64,000 bases of DNA from Harenicola maris. GTDB taxonomy: Bacteria; Pseudomonadota; Alphaproteobacteria; Rhodobacterales; Rhodobacteraceae. The stretch lies in the NCBI GenBank assembly GCA_018524345.1, contig JADQAZ010000001.1:868001-932000 (forward strand), read 5' to 3'. A program made the translations under genes and the position numbers. Under the pieces are notes generated by a model. That model had not been told where the DNA came from, searched no databases, and saw only the letters and a program-made list of their open reading frames with translations. The stretch's first letter is position 1. Each line of letters opens with the position of its first letter. Below are positions 8,450 to 16,258 of the stretch, in pieces.

Positions 8450-8935
8450 ATGGAACTTTCCGACGAAATCATCATCAACGCCCCCAAGGATCAGGTCTAC
8501 GCGGCCCTGAATGACCCCGAGGTCCTCAAACAATGCATCCCCGGCTGCGAAGAACTCATCAAACACTCCGATACGGACCTAGAGGCCAAAGTCGTGCTGA
8601 AAATCGGCCCCGTGAAGGCGCGGTTCAGCGGCGAGGTGCAGCTTGACACCGCCGGCGCCCCCGATGCCTTCTCCCTCACCGGCAAGGGCAACGGCGGCGC
8701 GGCAGGCCACGCCAAGGGCGGCGCCGATGTCACCCTCACGGCGGACGGGCCCGACACCACCATCCTGCGCTATGAGGCCAAGGCCGAAATCGCGGGCAAA
8801 CTGGCCCAACTCGGCAGCCGCCTGATCCAGAGCACGGCGAAAAAGCTCGCGGGCAAATTCTTCAAATCCTTCGCGCAGGTCGTGAATGAAGACAATGTGA
8901 ATGAAGACAGCGTCAATGAAGACACCGCAGCCTGA
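8450..8935 (+). CDS. coxG: CoxG, SRPBCC-fold membrane anchor of CODH
   Basis: SRPBCC/START-like small protein (161 residues). The N-terminus MELSDEIIINAPKDQVYAAL and DPEVLKQCIPGC are typical of the CoxG family, as is the C-terminal amphipathic segment LIQSTAKKLAGKFFKSFAQ. CoxG recruits CODH to the cytoplasmic membrane in Oligotropha, and structural work on mycobacterial CODH implicates CoxG in quinone delivery. The start has a good ribosome site. The last 16 residues are unusual: three 5-residue units VNEDN/VNEDS/VNEDT encoded by a 15-bp tandem repeat that also supplies the start of coxI. Confidence 0.92.
   Translation: MELSDEIIINAPKDQVYAALNDPEVLKQCIPGCEELIKHSDTDLEAKVVLKIGPVKARFSGEVQLDTAGAPDAFSLTGKGNGGAAGHAKGGADVTLTADGPDTTILRYEAKAEIAGKLAQLGSRLIQSTAKKLAGKFFKSFAQVVNEDNVNEDSVNEDTAA
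8882..8926 (+). repeat. Three 15-bp tandem repeats across the coxG end and coxI start
   Basis: GTGAATGAAGACAAT (8882-8896), GTGAATGAAGACAGC (8897-8911) and GTCAATGAAGACACC (8912-8926). In the coxG frame each unit encodes VNED plus one residue. In the coxI frame each unit contains ATGAAGACA: the ATG at 8886 runs into a stop after four codons, those at 8901 and 8916 open coxI. GAAG in each unit lies at ribosome-site distance from the ATG of the next. Confidence 0.9.
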
Positions 8936-9860
8936 GGTGCTGATCTACGCGGAGCATGCCTCCGACATCCTCGCAAAGGGCGCGGCGCTGGCACAGGCGC
9001 GCCGCCCCTTTGCCCTGATCACCTCGCTGGCGATCGAAGGGGGGGCGGCCCGCGAGGTCGGCTCCCTCGCGCTGGTGGAGGCAGGGGGGCAGATGACGGG
9101 GTATCTCTCCAACGGCTGCATCGACCGCGACATTCAGCACCACGCGCTGGAGGCCCTGACCACAGGGCGCAAAAAGCTGATCCGCTACGGCGATGGCTCC
9201 CGCTACGTGGACCTGAAGCTCCCCTGCGGCGGGGCGCTGACCGTGCTGATCGACCCCGACCCCGACACCGCGCTCCTCACCCGCGCCGCCGAGGCCCTGC
9301 ACGCGCGTCAAAGCGTGCAACTCACCTTCACCGCCCCCGAAGACGGCCCAGATCACTCTGCGCTCACCCGCCGCTTCACCTATACCCCGCAACACCGGCT
9401 GGTGCTGGCGGGCAGGGGGGCGATCTTCCGCTCCATGGCCCAGCTTGGCCATGCCACGGGCTATGACCTGCACCTGCTCTCGCCCGATACAGAGGATATC
9501 GCCGCGACAGAGCACCTCGCCAGCGCCCCCGCACGCCACCTCACCTCGCCAAACGCCCCCCAAGAGCTAATGATGCTCGACAGCCATTCCGCCTTCATCA
9601 CCCTGTTCCACGACCACGAATGGGAACCCGCGCTCCTCCGCGCCGCGCTGGACACGCCCGCGCGGTTTATCGGCAGCCTCGGCAGCCGCCGCACGCACGA
9701 GACCCGCAAAGACACCCTGCGCGCCCTGGATGTGCCCGCCGCCGCACTGGCCCGCCTGCGCGGCCCCATCGGCCTCGTGCCTTCCCTGCGCGATGCCTCC
9801 TCCATCGCGGTCTCGGCCCTCGCCGAGGTCACCGCCGCCCTGCAAGACCGCGCCGTATAA
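8901..9860 (+). CDS. coxI: CoxI, second XdhC-family protein
   Basis: XdhC/CoxI family, 319 residues from the ATG at 8901 or 314 from 8916. The N-terminal domain has the signature SNGCID (residues 70-75 from 8901) and a DLKLPCGG segment; the C-terminal NAD-binding-like domain carries LVLAGRGAIFRSMA and ARFIGSLGSRRTHE, ending in the conserved RGPIGLVPSLRDASSIAVSA region. With CoxF it probably handles Mo-cofactor sulfuration or insertion. The start is ambiguous because the 15-bp repeat duplicates ATGAAGACA; neither start has a strong ribosome site, and both lie inside coxG, so coupling is likely. It is the last recognised cox gene of the operon. Confidence 0.88.
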   Translation: MKTASMKTPQPEVLIYAEHASDILAKGAALAQARRPFALITSLAIEGGAAREVGSLALVEAGGQMTGYLSNGCIDRDIQHHALEALTTGRKKLIRYGDGSRYVDLKLPCGGALTVLIDPDPDTALLTRAAEALHARQSVQLTFTAPEDGPDHSALTRRFTYTPQHRLVLAGRGAIFRSMAQLGHATGYDLHLLSPDTEDIAATEHLASAPARHLTSPNAPQELMMLDSHSAFITLFHDHEWEPALLRAALDTPARFIGSLGSRRTHETRKDTLRALDVPAAALARLRGPIGLVPSLRDASSIAVSALAEVTAALQDRAV

Positions 9861-9972
9861 GGCGGCGCCTTGCCGATCGGGCGGGGCAGGGCAGGCAGTT
9901 GATTTACAAGGGCAGGGCAGAGGGCCAAAGAGACGCCAAACCCCGAACGCATCCGAAATAAGGATCCCCCAA

Positions 9973-10506
9973 ATGCGCCATTCCCTTTCCCTCGCCGCCG
10001 CCTTCTCCGCCCTGCTGCCCGCAGGGGCCGCCATGGCGGAAAACGTCGAAATCTACCTCCTCGACCGGCTCGACAACAAACAGAACGGCTACTGCCTCGA
10101 CATCGCCCGCGCCCAAGGCGCGAATGCCAACCCCGACGACGGGCTGCAGGGGCACACCTGCTACAGCCCCTTGGGCGAGTTGATGGTCGACCAGATTTTC
10201 GACACCGAGAAATTCGCCGAAGACACCCTCTATATGCCCGAGTTCGACGTCTGCGCCGAAATGGCCGGGCTCGAAGCCGGCAGCGCCGTGAACCTCGCCG
10301 CCTGCACCGGCGCAGAGATGCAAAGCTTTGCCTTCACCGGCGATGGCACCATCACCCCCACCGCCGCACCGGACATGTGCCTGACCCTCGCCGCCGACAC
10401 CCGCTCGGGCCGCAGCGACGCGAACCAGATCAAGGTGCTTTCCTTGGAAAGCTGCTCCGACGATCTGGCCCCGTTCCAGACATGGTCGAACCGCAGCTTG
10501 AACTAG
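9973..10506 (+). CDS. Secreted protein with ricin-B-like (beta-trefoil) features
   Basis: 177 residues. An N-terminal signal peptide (hydrophobic LAAAFSALLPAGAA with AMA before ENVEI, cut near residue 22) predicts export. The mature part contains YCLDIARAQG, later MCLTLAADT, paired cysteines, and FQTW near the end. CLD/CL-T plus a terminal Q-x-W is the look of a ricin-type beta-trefoil lectin repeat, so carbohydrate binding is possible; the match is by eye. It follows coxI by 112 nt, and large inverted repeats follow it. I see no reason to assign it to CO metabolism. Confidence 0.65.
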   Translation: MRHSLSLAAAFSALLPAGAAMAENVEIYLLDRLDNKQNGYCLDIARAQGANANPDDGLQGHTCYSPLGELMVDQIFDTEKFAEDTLYMPEFDVCAEMAGLEAGSAVNLAACTGAEMQSFAFTGDGTITPTAAPDMCLTLAADTRSGRSDANQIKVLSLESCSDDLAPFQTWSNRSLN

Positions 10507-10527
10507 ACCCCTCGCCCTAGGGGATGC

Positions 10528-10565
10528 GCCGGCCTTGGCCCCCCGAAGGGGGCCTTGCGGCCGGC
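10528..10565. repeat. Nested inverted repeat after the ricin-like gene
   Basis: Outer arms GCCGGCC (10528-10534) and GGCCGGC (10559-10565) enclose an inner perfect hairpin GGCCCCC (10537-10543) / GGGGGCC (10548-10554) with a CGAA loop. It may terminate transcription after the secreted-protein gene, although no T-run follows. Confidence 0.75.
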
Positions 10566-10569
10566 TGCC

Positions 10570-10603
10570 GCGCGCGCATTTTGCTATCGCAAAATGCGCG
10601 CGC
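10570..10603. repeat. Perfect 15-bp inverted repeat with TATC loop
   Basis: Arm 10570-10584 (GCGCGCGCATTTTGC) pairs fully with 10589-10603. It sits 4 nt after the nested repeat. The central TTTTGC/GCAAAA section with GC-rich outer arms would form a very stable hairpin in either RNA or a cruciform in DNA. Confidence 0.75.
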
Positions 10604-10639
10604 CCCATACTGCGACCTGTGCGAAAATATGCATATGCT

Positions 10640-10672
10640 TTGTGCATCGGATGTGCATGGGGTGTGCATCAG
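10640..10672. repeat. Three 11-bp iterons with TGTGCAT core (copy A)
   Basis: Units TTGTGCATCGG (10640-10650), ATGTGCATGGG (10651-10661) and GTGTGCATCAG (10662-10672) follow each other at exactly 11 bp. Bases 10643-10673 agree with 23034-23064, inside chrB, at 29 of 31 positions. Here the units are in non-coding DNA upstream of rne. The one-turn spacing suits a protein-binding array. Confidence 0.8.
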
Positions 10673-10939
10673 TAAAACAAGGGGCTTTGGCCCCTTTGCC
10701 CGCCCCGCCAAGCCCCCTTTATGACAGTTCGGCAAATGGCCGCTTGTCTTTTGCGCATCCGCTACCTTATGAATGGGGGGTAGCCCTACAGCCGCGACGC
10801 GGAGGGGCGCGAAATTTCGCTGACGCGCGAGCCGGGACGACCCTTCGTTCGGCCGCGATGCCAGAGTTACCGGTCATTCCCGACCAAACTGTGCAACGCC
10901 CCCTAACGGGACCGAAGCATACAATTAACAGACCTCGCC

Positions 10940-11020
10940 GCCCGGCTGCATGCCGGTCCACGGGGTCGGAGAAAAACCGCGATGAAGCGCGAGTGGACAC
11001 AGATAGAGCAGCAGCCGGGC
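10940..11020 (+). ncRNA. Structured element in the presumed rne leader
   Basis: GCCCGGCTGC (10940-10949) pairs perfectly over 10 bp with 11011-11020. Inside, GTCCAC (10956-10961) pairs with GTGGAC (10993-10998), and a small hairpin may fill the centre. It would form a two-tier stem about 110 nt before the rne start. RNase E is known to autoregulate through its 5' UTR in other bacteria; a similar role is inferred. Confidence 0.5.
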
Positions 11021-11130
11021 CTTGCCCCGCGCGTTGCGCTGTCCTGGCCTCGCGCCATTGCTCCAAATAGACGCCCCTCCTGTGAATCCCGCCTTGGCGG
11101 CACATTAGGTTTGCGGCGCAAAGAGTTAAA

Positions 11131-13857
11131 ATGGCTAAGAAAATGCTTATCGATGCCACCCACGCTGAAGAGACGCGGGTGGTTGTTGTTGATGGAAATA
11201 AGGTTGACGAGTTCGACTTTGAGACGGTCAACAAGCGCCAGCTAGCTGGCAATATATATCTGGCGAAGGTCACGCGGGTTGAACCCTCGCTTCAGGCCGC
11301 TTTTGTGGACTACGGCGGCAATCGCCACGGGTTCCTCGCCTTTTCGGAAATTCACCCCGATTACTACCAGATCCCCGTAGCGGACCGTCAGGCCCTGCTC
11401 GAGGAGGAGCGCCTGCATGCGGAGGCTCTGGCCGCCGAAGAGGATGCGCCCAAGAAACCGCGCCGCCGCCGCTCCCGCGCCTCCAAGGCCAAGGACACAG
11501 ATGCCGTCGCGACCAAAGAGGCCGAAGAGGGCAGCATCTCCGGCATGGATGTCGTTGATTTGGAAGACTCTTCTTCCGAAGCCCAAGACGCATTGGTAGA
11601 GGACGCAGCACCGGCAGAAGCCGAGGCAACCCCCGAAACAGCGGCAGAAACCGCCCCCCAAACTGACGAACACGAGGCCCCCGTGCCGGAGGCCGAAGTC
11701 GCCGCCGCCGCACATGAGGACGATGAACCCGAGGCAGGCGCGCTTCCCGATGCGACCGCCCGCGACGAGGCCATCGAATCCGTGGCCGATGATGACGTCT
11801 CCGACGAAATCCGCGCCCCGCGCAAACCCCGCGCCAAACGCTACCGCATCCAAGAGGTCGTCAAGGTCCGCCAGATCATGCTGATCCAGGTGGTCAAAGA
11901 GGAGCGCGGCAACAAGGGCGCAGCCCTCACAACCTATCTCTCTCTGGCTGGCCGCTACTGTGTGCTGATGCCGAACACCGCCCGTGGCGGCGGCATCTCC
12001 CGCAAGATCACAAACGCGGCAGACCGTAAGAAAATCAAAGAGATAACAAACGAAATTGATGTGCCAACAGGGGCCGGCCTGATCGTCCGCACCGCCGGCG
12101 CACGCCGCACCAAGACAGAGATCAAACGCGACTACGAATACCTCAAACGCCTTTGGGAACAGATCCGCGAGCTGACGCTGAAATCCGTCGCCCCCGCGCC
12201 GATCTATGAGGAAGGCAACCTGATCAAACGCTCGATCCGCGATCTCTATAACCGCGAGATCGACGAGGTTCTGGTCGAGGGTGAGGCAGGCTACCGCGTG
12301 GCCAAGGACTTCATGAAAATGATCATGCCGTCCCACGCCAAGAACGTGAAACACTACAACGAACCAATGCCGCTCTTCGCCCGCTTTCAGGTCGAAAGCT
12401 ACCTCGGCGGCATGTTCAACCCCACGGTGCAGCTCAAATCCGGCGGCTATATCGTCATCGGCATCACCGAGGCGCTCGTCGCCATCGATGTGAACTCCGG
12501 CCGCGCCACCAAAGAGGGCTCCATCGAGGAGACCGCGACCAAGACCAACCTTGAAGCCGCAGAGGAGGTTGCCCGCCAACTTCGCCTGCGCGATCTGGCC
12601 GGTCTGATCGTGATCGACTTCATCGACATGGAGGACCGCCGCAACAACGCCAAGGTCGAAAAACTCTTTAAAGACAAGCTCAAGAACGACCGCGCCCGCA
12701 TTCAGGTCGGCCGGATCTCCGGGTTTGGCCTGATGGAAATGTCGCGCCAACGCCTGCGCCCCGGCATGCTCGAGGCCACGACACAGCCTTGCCCCTCCTG
12801 TCACGGCACCGGCCTCTTGCGCTCGGACGATAGCCTCGGGTTGCAAATCCTGCGCCAGCTTGAGGAGGAGGGCACACGCCGCAAATCCCGCGAGGTTCTG
12901 GTCAAGGCCCCCGTCGGCATCGTCAACTTCCTGATGAACCAGAAACGCGAACATGTCGCCCAGATCGAGGCCCGCTATGGCCTGTCCGTGCGGATCGAGG
13001 GCGCGCCCCATCTGGTCAGCCCCGATTTCGAGATCGAGAAGTTCAAAACCGCCACCCGCGCCGTGCCCGAAGTCACCGCGCCGGTGATCTCCATCGACAC
13101 CTCCGACATGCCGGAGATGGAGGAGGAAGAAGAGGTCGCAACCTCCGCCGCGCCCCAGGGCGAGGAAGAGCAACAGCCCAAGAAAAAGCGCCGTCGTCGT
13201 CGGCGTCGTCGCGGCTCCGGCAACGGTGGCGGCGAGGAGGCCAATGGCAACACTGGCGAGGGCAATAACGCTGAAGGCAATGCAGCCGAGGGCAACACCG
13301 CCGAGGGCGTAGAGGCACAGCAGGACACAGCAGCGACCCCAGACGCGCCAGCGGAAGTGACCGAGGCTACTGAGGCCCCCGCAGCAGAGGGTGATGCGCC
13401 CGCCGAGGCAGAAGCCCCGAAAAAGCGTCGCACCCGCAGCCGCAAAAAGCCCGCCGCCAAGGATGAGGTGGCAGCAGCCCCAGCAGAGGCCGCAGAGGCA
13501 CCTGCCGAAGCCGCCGAAGCAGAGGCAGAGGCAGAGACCGCAGAGGAGGCACCCGCGCCCAAAAAGCGCCGCACCCGCACGCGCAAGAAGGCCGCGGATA
13601 AGGTGGAGGAGGCAGCCCCGGCTGCCGAGGCCCCGGCAGAGGCTGCAGCAGAACCTGCTGCCGAAGCCGCGCCAGAGCCAGCACCGGAACCCGTAGCAGA
13701 AGCCGCACCGGAGCCGACACCGGAGCCGGTGGCAGAAGCCGCGCCCGAGCCGACACCAGAGCCTGAACCTACGCCAGAGCCCGCAATGGCCGGCGCAGAG
13801 GCAGAGCCCGAAGCGGACAAGCCGAAACGCAAAGGCTGGTGGTCACTCGGCCGCTAG
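11131..13857 (+). CDS. rne: Ribonuclease E
   Basis: Essential endoribonuclease and degradosome scaffold, 908 residues. The S1 domain begins at the N-terminus (MAKKMLIDATHAEETRVVVV) but is interrupted after about residue 90 by an acidic Ala/Glu-rich insert of about 150 residues, resuming at YRIQEVVKVRQIMLIQVVKE; such inserts are usual in alphaproteobacteria. The catalytic DNase-I-like domain (AIDVNSGRATKEGSIEETA, then IVIDFIDMED) holds the metal-binding aspartates. The Zn-link is CPSCHGTG with Cys554 and Cys557. The C-terminal third is low-complexity: a basic Arg/Lys cluster, then alternating KKRRTR and Ala/Glu/Pro stretches, a typical RNA- and partner-binding tail. A long structured upstream region suggests autoregulation. 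Confidence 0.97.
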   Translation: MAKKMLIDATHAEETRVVVVDGNKVDEFDFETVNKRQLAGNIYLAKVTRVEPSLQAAFVDYGGNRHGFLAFSEIHPDYYQIPVADRQALLEEERLHAEALAAEEDAPKKPRRRRSRASKAKDTDAVATKEAEEGSISGMDVVDLEDSSSEAQDALVEDAAPAEAEATPETAAETAPQTDEHEAPVPEAEVAAAAHEDDEPEAGALPDATARDEAIESVADDDVSDEIRAPRKPRAKRYRIQEVVKVRQIMLIQVVKEERGNKGAALTTYLSLAGRYCVLMPNTARGGGISRKITNAADRKKIKEITNEIDVPTGAGLIVRTAGARRTKTEIKRDYEYLKRLWEQIRELTLKSVAPAPIYEEGNLIKRSIRDLYNREIDEVLVEGEAGYRVAKDFMKMIMPSHAKNVKHYNEPMPLFARFQVESYLGGMFNPTVQLKSGGYIVIGITEALVAIDVNSGRATKEGSIEETATKTNLEAAEEVARQLRLRDLAGLIVIDFIDMEDRRNNAKVEKLFKDKLKNDRARIQVGRISGFGLMEMSRQRLRPGMLEATTQPCPSCHGTGLLRSDDSLGLQILRQLEEEGTRRKSREVLVKAPVGIVNFLMNQKREHVAQIEARYGLSVRIEGAPHLVSPDFEIEKFKTATRAVPEVTAPVISIDTSDMPEMEEEEEVATSAAPQGEEEQQPKKKRRRRRRRRGSGNGGGEEANGNTGEGNNAEGNAAEGNTAEGVEAQQDTAATPDAPAEVTEATEAPAAEGDAPAEAEAPKKRRTRSRKKPAAKDEVAAAPAEAAEAPAEAAEAEAEAETAEEAPAPKKRRTRTRKKAADKVEEAAPAAEAPAEAAAEPAAEAAPEPAPEPVAEAAPEPTPEPVAEAAPEPTPEPEPTPEPAMAGAEAEPEADKPKRKGWWSLGR

Positions 13858-13878
13858 GCCAGAGCCAAAAACGAAATC

Positions 13879-14121
13879 TCAGGATTTCTTCTGAACAACA
13901 AAGCGGTGCCCTAGGGCGCCGCTTTCTACTTCCAGCAGCACATGCCCCGCCTCATTGCAAAAATGCGGCACATCAATCACCGAGGCCGGATCATCGGCGC
14001 GCAGCGCCACCAAAGCCCCCGCAGGCAGGCCCGCCATCCGCTTGCGCAGGCGCAAAACGGGCAGGGGGCACTTCAGGCCAAGGGCGTCAACTTCGGGGAT
14101 CTCGGGGCTGTTATCGGGCAT
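13879..14121 (-). CDS. tusA: TusA-family sulfur carrier protein
   Basis: An 80-residue TusA/SirA protein with the active-site motif CPLPVLR, Cys at residue 18. TusA proteins accept persulfide sulfur and pass it on for tRNA thiolation and Mo-cofactor sulfuration. I set the start at MPDNSPE because the frame extends far upstream only by running antisense through ccdA. The gene converges on rne with 21 nt between the stops and diverges from ccdA, 93 nt away. A role in feeding sulfur to the CODH cofactor is possible but not shown by context. Confidence 0.9.
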   Translation of the reverse strand: MPDNSPEIPEVDALGLKCPLPVLRLRKRMAGLPAGALVALRADDPASVIDVPHFCNEAGHVLLEVESGALGHRFVVQKKS

Positions 14122-14214
14122 GGCACGCGGGTTACCCGCTGGATGACATTCTGTCCACGCTATTGTGAGGTGCTTTTGCGTGACGCCGCCGCGCGGCTGC
14201 GCTAAGCCGCTCTT

Positions 14215-14967
14215 ATGTTCGGAATAGAAATCATCGACGCGGGCCTGCTCCCCGCCATGCTGGTCGCCCTGATCGCGGGCCTGATCAGCTTTGCCTCCCC
14301 CTGCGTGCTGCCGATTGTGCCGCCCTATCTGGCCTATATGGGCGGGATTTCCATGTCCGAAATGGCGGGCGAGGAAACGCCCCGCCGCCGCGTGATGGTG
14401 ACGGCGCTCTGCTTCGTCCTCGGCCTCTCGACGATCTTCTTGCTGCTGGGGTTCACGGCCTCGATCTTTGGCGCTTTCTTCTTGCAGAACCAAAGCATTT
14501 TCAACGGCGTAGCAGGCGTTCTTGTGATGATCTTCGGCGCCCATTTCCTCGGCGTCTTCCGCATCCCATTCCTTGAGCGCGAGGCCCGCATGGACGCGGG
14601 CGACCGTGGCGGCTCTGCATTCGGGGCCTATATCCTCGGGCTGGCCTTCGCCTTTGGCTGGACGCCTTGCATCGGCCCGCAACTGGGCGCGATCCTCTCC
14701 CTCGCCGCGTCAGAGGCCGACGTGGCCAAGGGCACCATGCTGCTGGCGGTCTATGCCGCGGGCCTCGGCATTCCCTTCCTGCTCGTCGCCGCCTTCTTCC
14801 CGCGGCTGCAGGGCGTCATGGCCTGGATGAAACGCCATATGGCCCAGATCGAGCGTGTCATGGGCCTGCTGCTCTGGACAATCGGCCTGTTGATGCTCAC
14901 GGGCGGCTTCTCGCAGTTCTCCTACTGGCTGCTAGAGGTGTTCCCGGCCCTCGCCACTCTGGGCTAA
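14215..14967 (+). CDS. ccdA: Cytochrome c biogenesis protein CcdA
   Basis: Integral membrane thiol-disulfide transporter of the DsbD/CcdA family (250 residues, about six membrane segments). It carries reducing equivalents across the membrane to keep apocytochrome c cysteines reduced. The two redox cysteines are visible in mirrored membrane segments: SPCVLP (Cys30) and TPCIGP (Cys152). It stands alone, divergent from tusA. Confidence 0.92.
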   Translation: MFGIEIIDAGLLPAMLVALIAGLISFASPCVLPIVPPYLAYMGGISMSEMAGEETPRRRVMVTALCFVLGLSTIFLLLGFTASIFGAFFLQNQSIFNGVAGVLVMIFGAHFLGVFRIPFLEREARMDAGDRGGSAFGAYILGLAFAFGWTPCIGPQLGAILSLAASEADVAKGTMLLAVYAAGLGIPFLLVAAFFPRLQGVMAWMKRHMAQIERVMGLLLWTIGLLMLTGGFSQFSYWLLEVFPALATLG

Positions 14968-15019
14968 TCTTTCAAAATTTCGCCAAAATCCTTGGCTATA
15001 CCGGCGCAAACCGGCAAGG

Positions 15020-16258
15020 ATGCGGGCAATGAGCGAAGCAGAAAACCACAAGGCCGAGGCCCCAATCCGCAAGCGCCGGGTGATCTATATCCCCGGCTAT
15101 GACCCGTTCCATCCGCGCCGCTACCGCGAGCTTTACCGCAGCGAAAGCGCGGCGCAGGCGGCGATCTCGGGCTATGCCATCACCCAGAAACCGCGCAGCG
15201 GGCAGGGGCCCTATGGCTGGTCCGTCGAGGCAGAGATCGAAGGCGTGCACACCAGCGCCGAGGTGCAGGTCCTCGTCTGGTCCGACATCGTGAAATCCTC
15301 GATGAAGCCGACGATCCTTGCCACCTACCTCGACCTCGCGCGCACCGCTTGGGCCTATATCGGCTCCGGCGCGCTCTTCCGGCTGATGCGGCTGCGCAAG
15401 GGGCCGGTGATCGCGGCGCTCTATCCGGTGCTCTTCCTGCTGGGCCAACTGGCAATCGCCTGCGCCGTGGCATGGGGCCTCTGGTCCGCGCTCGCCGCCC
15501 TGATCCACCCCTATGCCGGCCCACTGGCCCTCGCCGTGATCCCGCCGATCCTGATGTGGTTCCGCCGGATGGATAACAAGGTCTTCGCCTATTACCTGAT
15601 GCATGACTACGCCTTCTCGGCCCGCTCCAAAGGCGCCAACCTGCCGGAGCTTGAGGCCCGCATGGCAGATTTCGGCGCGGTGATCTTCGAGGCCCTGCAA
15701 TCGGACGCGGAGGAGGTCCTCGTCGTCGGCCATTCCTCGGGCGCGCATCTCGGCGTGTCGATCCTCGCGGATCTGTTCCGCAAGGGCATGGTCCCCGAAC
15801 AGGGGCCGGTGCTCTCCTTCCTCACCCTCGGGCAGGTGATCCCCATGGTCTCCTTCCTGCCCAAGGCCGAGCGCCTGCGCGCCGACCTGCATGACCTTTG
15901 CCAGCAATCCCGCCTCACATGGGTCGATGTGACCGCCCCCGGCGATGGCTGCGCCTTCGCGCTCTGCGATCCGGTCAGCGTCACAGGCGCCGCCCCGGCC
16001 GAGGGCAAACTCTGGCCCCTCGTCCTCTCCGCCGCCTTCACCCAGACGCTCAGCCCCGAACGCTTCCGCGAGCTGCGCTGGAAGTTCTTCCGCCTGCATT
16101 TCCAATACCTCTGCGCCTTTGACCGCCCCGGCGACTACGACTATTTCCGCATCACCGCAGGGCCGAAAACCCTTGCCGCCCGCCTCGGCCACCGCGCCCC
16201 CTCCAAAAGCCGGATCGAGGCGCCCGTGTCCAAATTCACCTCGCGCAAAGCCGCATGA
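15020..16258 (+). CDS. Alpha/beta-hydrolase-like membrane protein of unknown function
   Basis: 412 residues; MSEAENHK at 15029 is an equally good start. The N-terminal part opens with RVIYIPGYDPFHPRRYRELY. Two membrane segments follow at about residues 135-185, then a nucleophile elbow GHSSG with Ser239 preceded by a hydrophobic strand (EEVLVVGHSSG), and a C-terminal FDRPGDYDYFRITAGPKTL segment. This suggests a membrane-tethered lipase or esterase-like enzyme. Its stop overlaps the P450 start as ATGA, so the two are likely translated together and may act on the same lipophilic substrate. I do not recognise a characterised family member. Confidence 0.7.
   Translation: MRAMSEAENHKAEAPIRKRRVIYIPGYDPFHPRRYRELYRSESAAQAAISGYAITQKPRSGQGPYGWSVEAEIEGVHTSAEVQVLVWSDIVKSSMKPTILATYLDLARTAWAYIGSGALFRLMRLRKGPVIAALYPVLFLLGQLAIACAVAWGLWSALAALIHPYAGPLALAVIPPILMWFRRMDNKVFAYYLMHDYAFSARSKGANLPELEARMADFGAVIFEALQSDAEEVLVVGHSSGAHLGVSILADLFRKGMVPEQGPVLSFLTLGQVIPMVSFLPKAERLRADLHDLCQQSRLTWVDVTAPGDGCAFALCDPVSVTGAAPAEGKLWPLVLSAAFTQTLSPERFRELRWKFFRLHFQYLCAFDRPGDYDYFRITAGPKTLAARLGHRAPSKSRIEAPVSKFTSRKAA

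Noticed and set aside
8882-8926. Repeat array as CRISPR
   Set aside because: Contiguous 15-bp units without spacers and no cas genes; the same applies to the 11-bp arrays.
11242-13173. 643-codon frame antisense to rne
   Set aside because: rne has clear catalytic and Zn-link motifs; the opposite frame has none.
14122-14682. Upstream extension of the tusA frame to 267 codons
   Set aside because: It runs antisense through ccdA; the normal 80-residue TusA begins at 14121.
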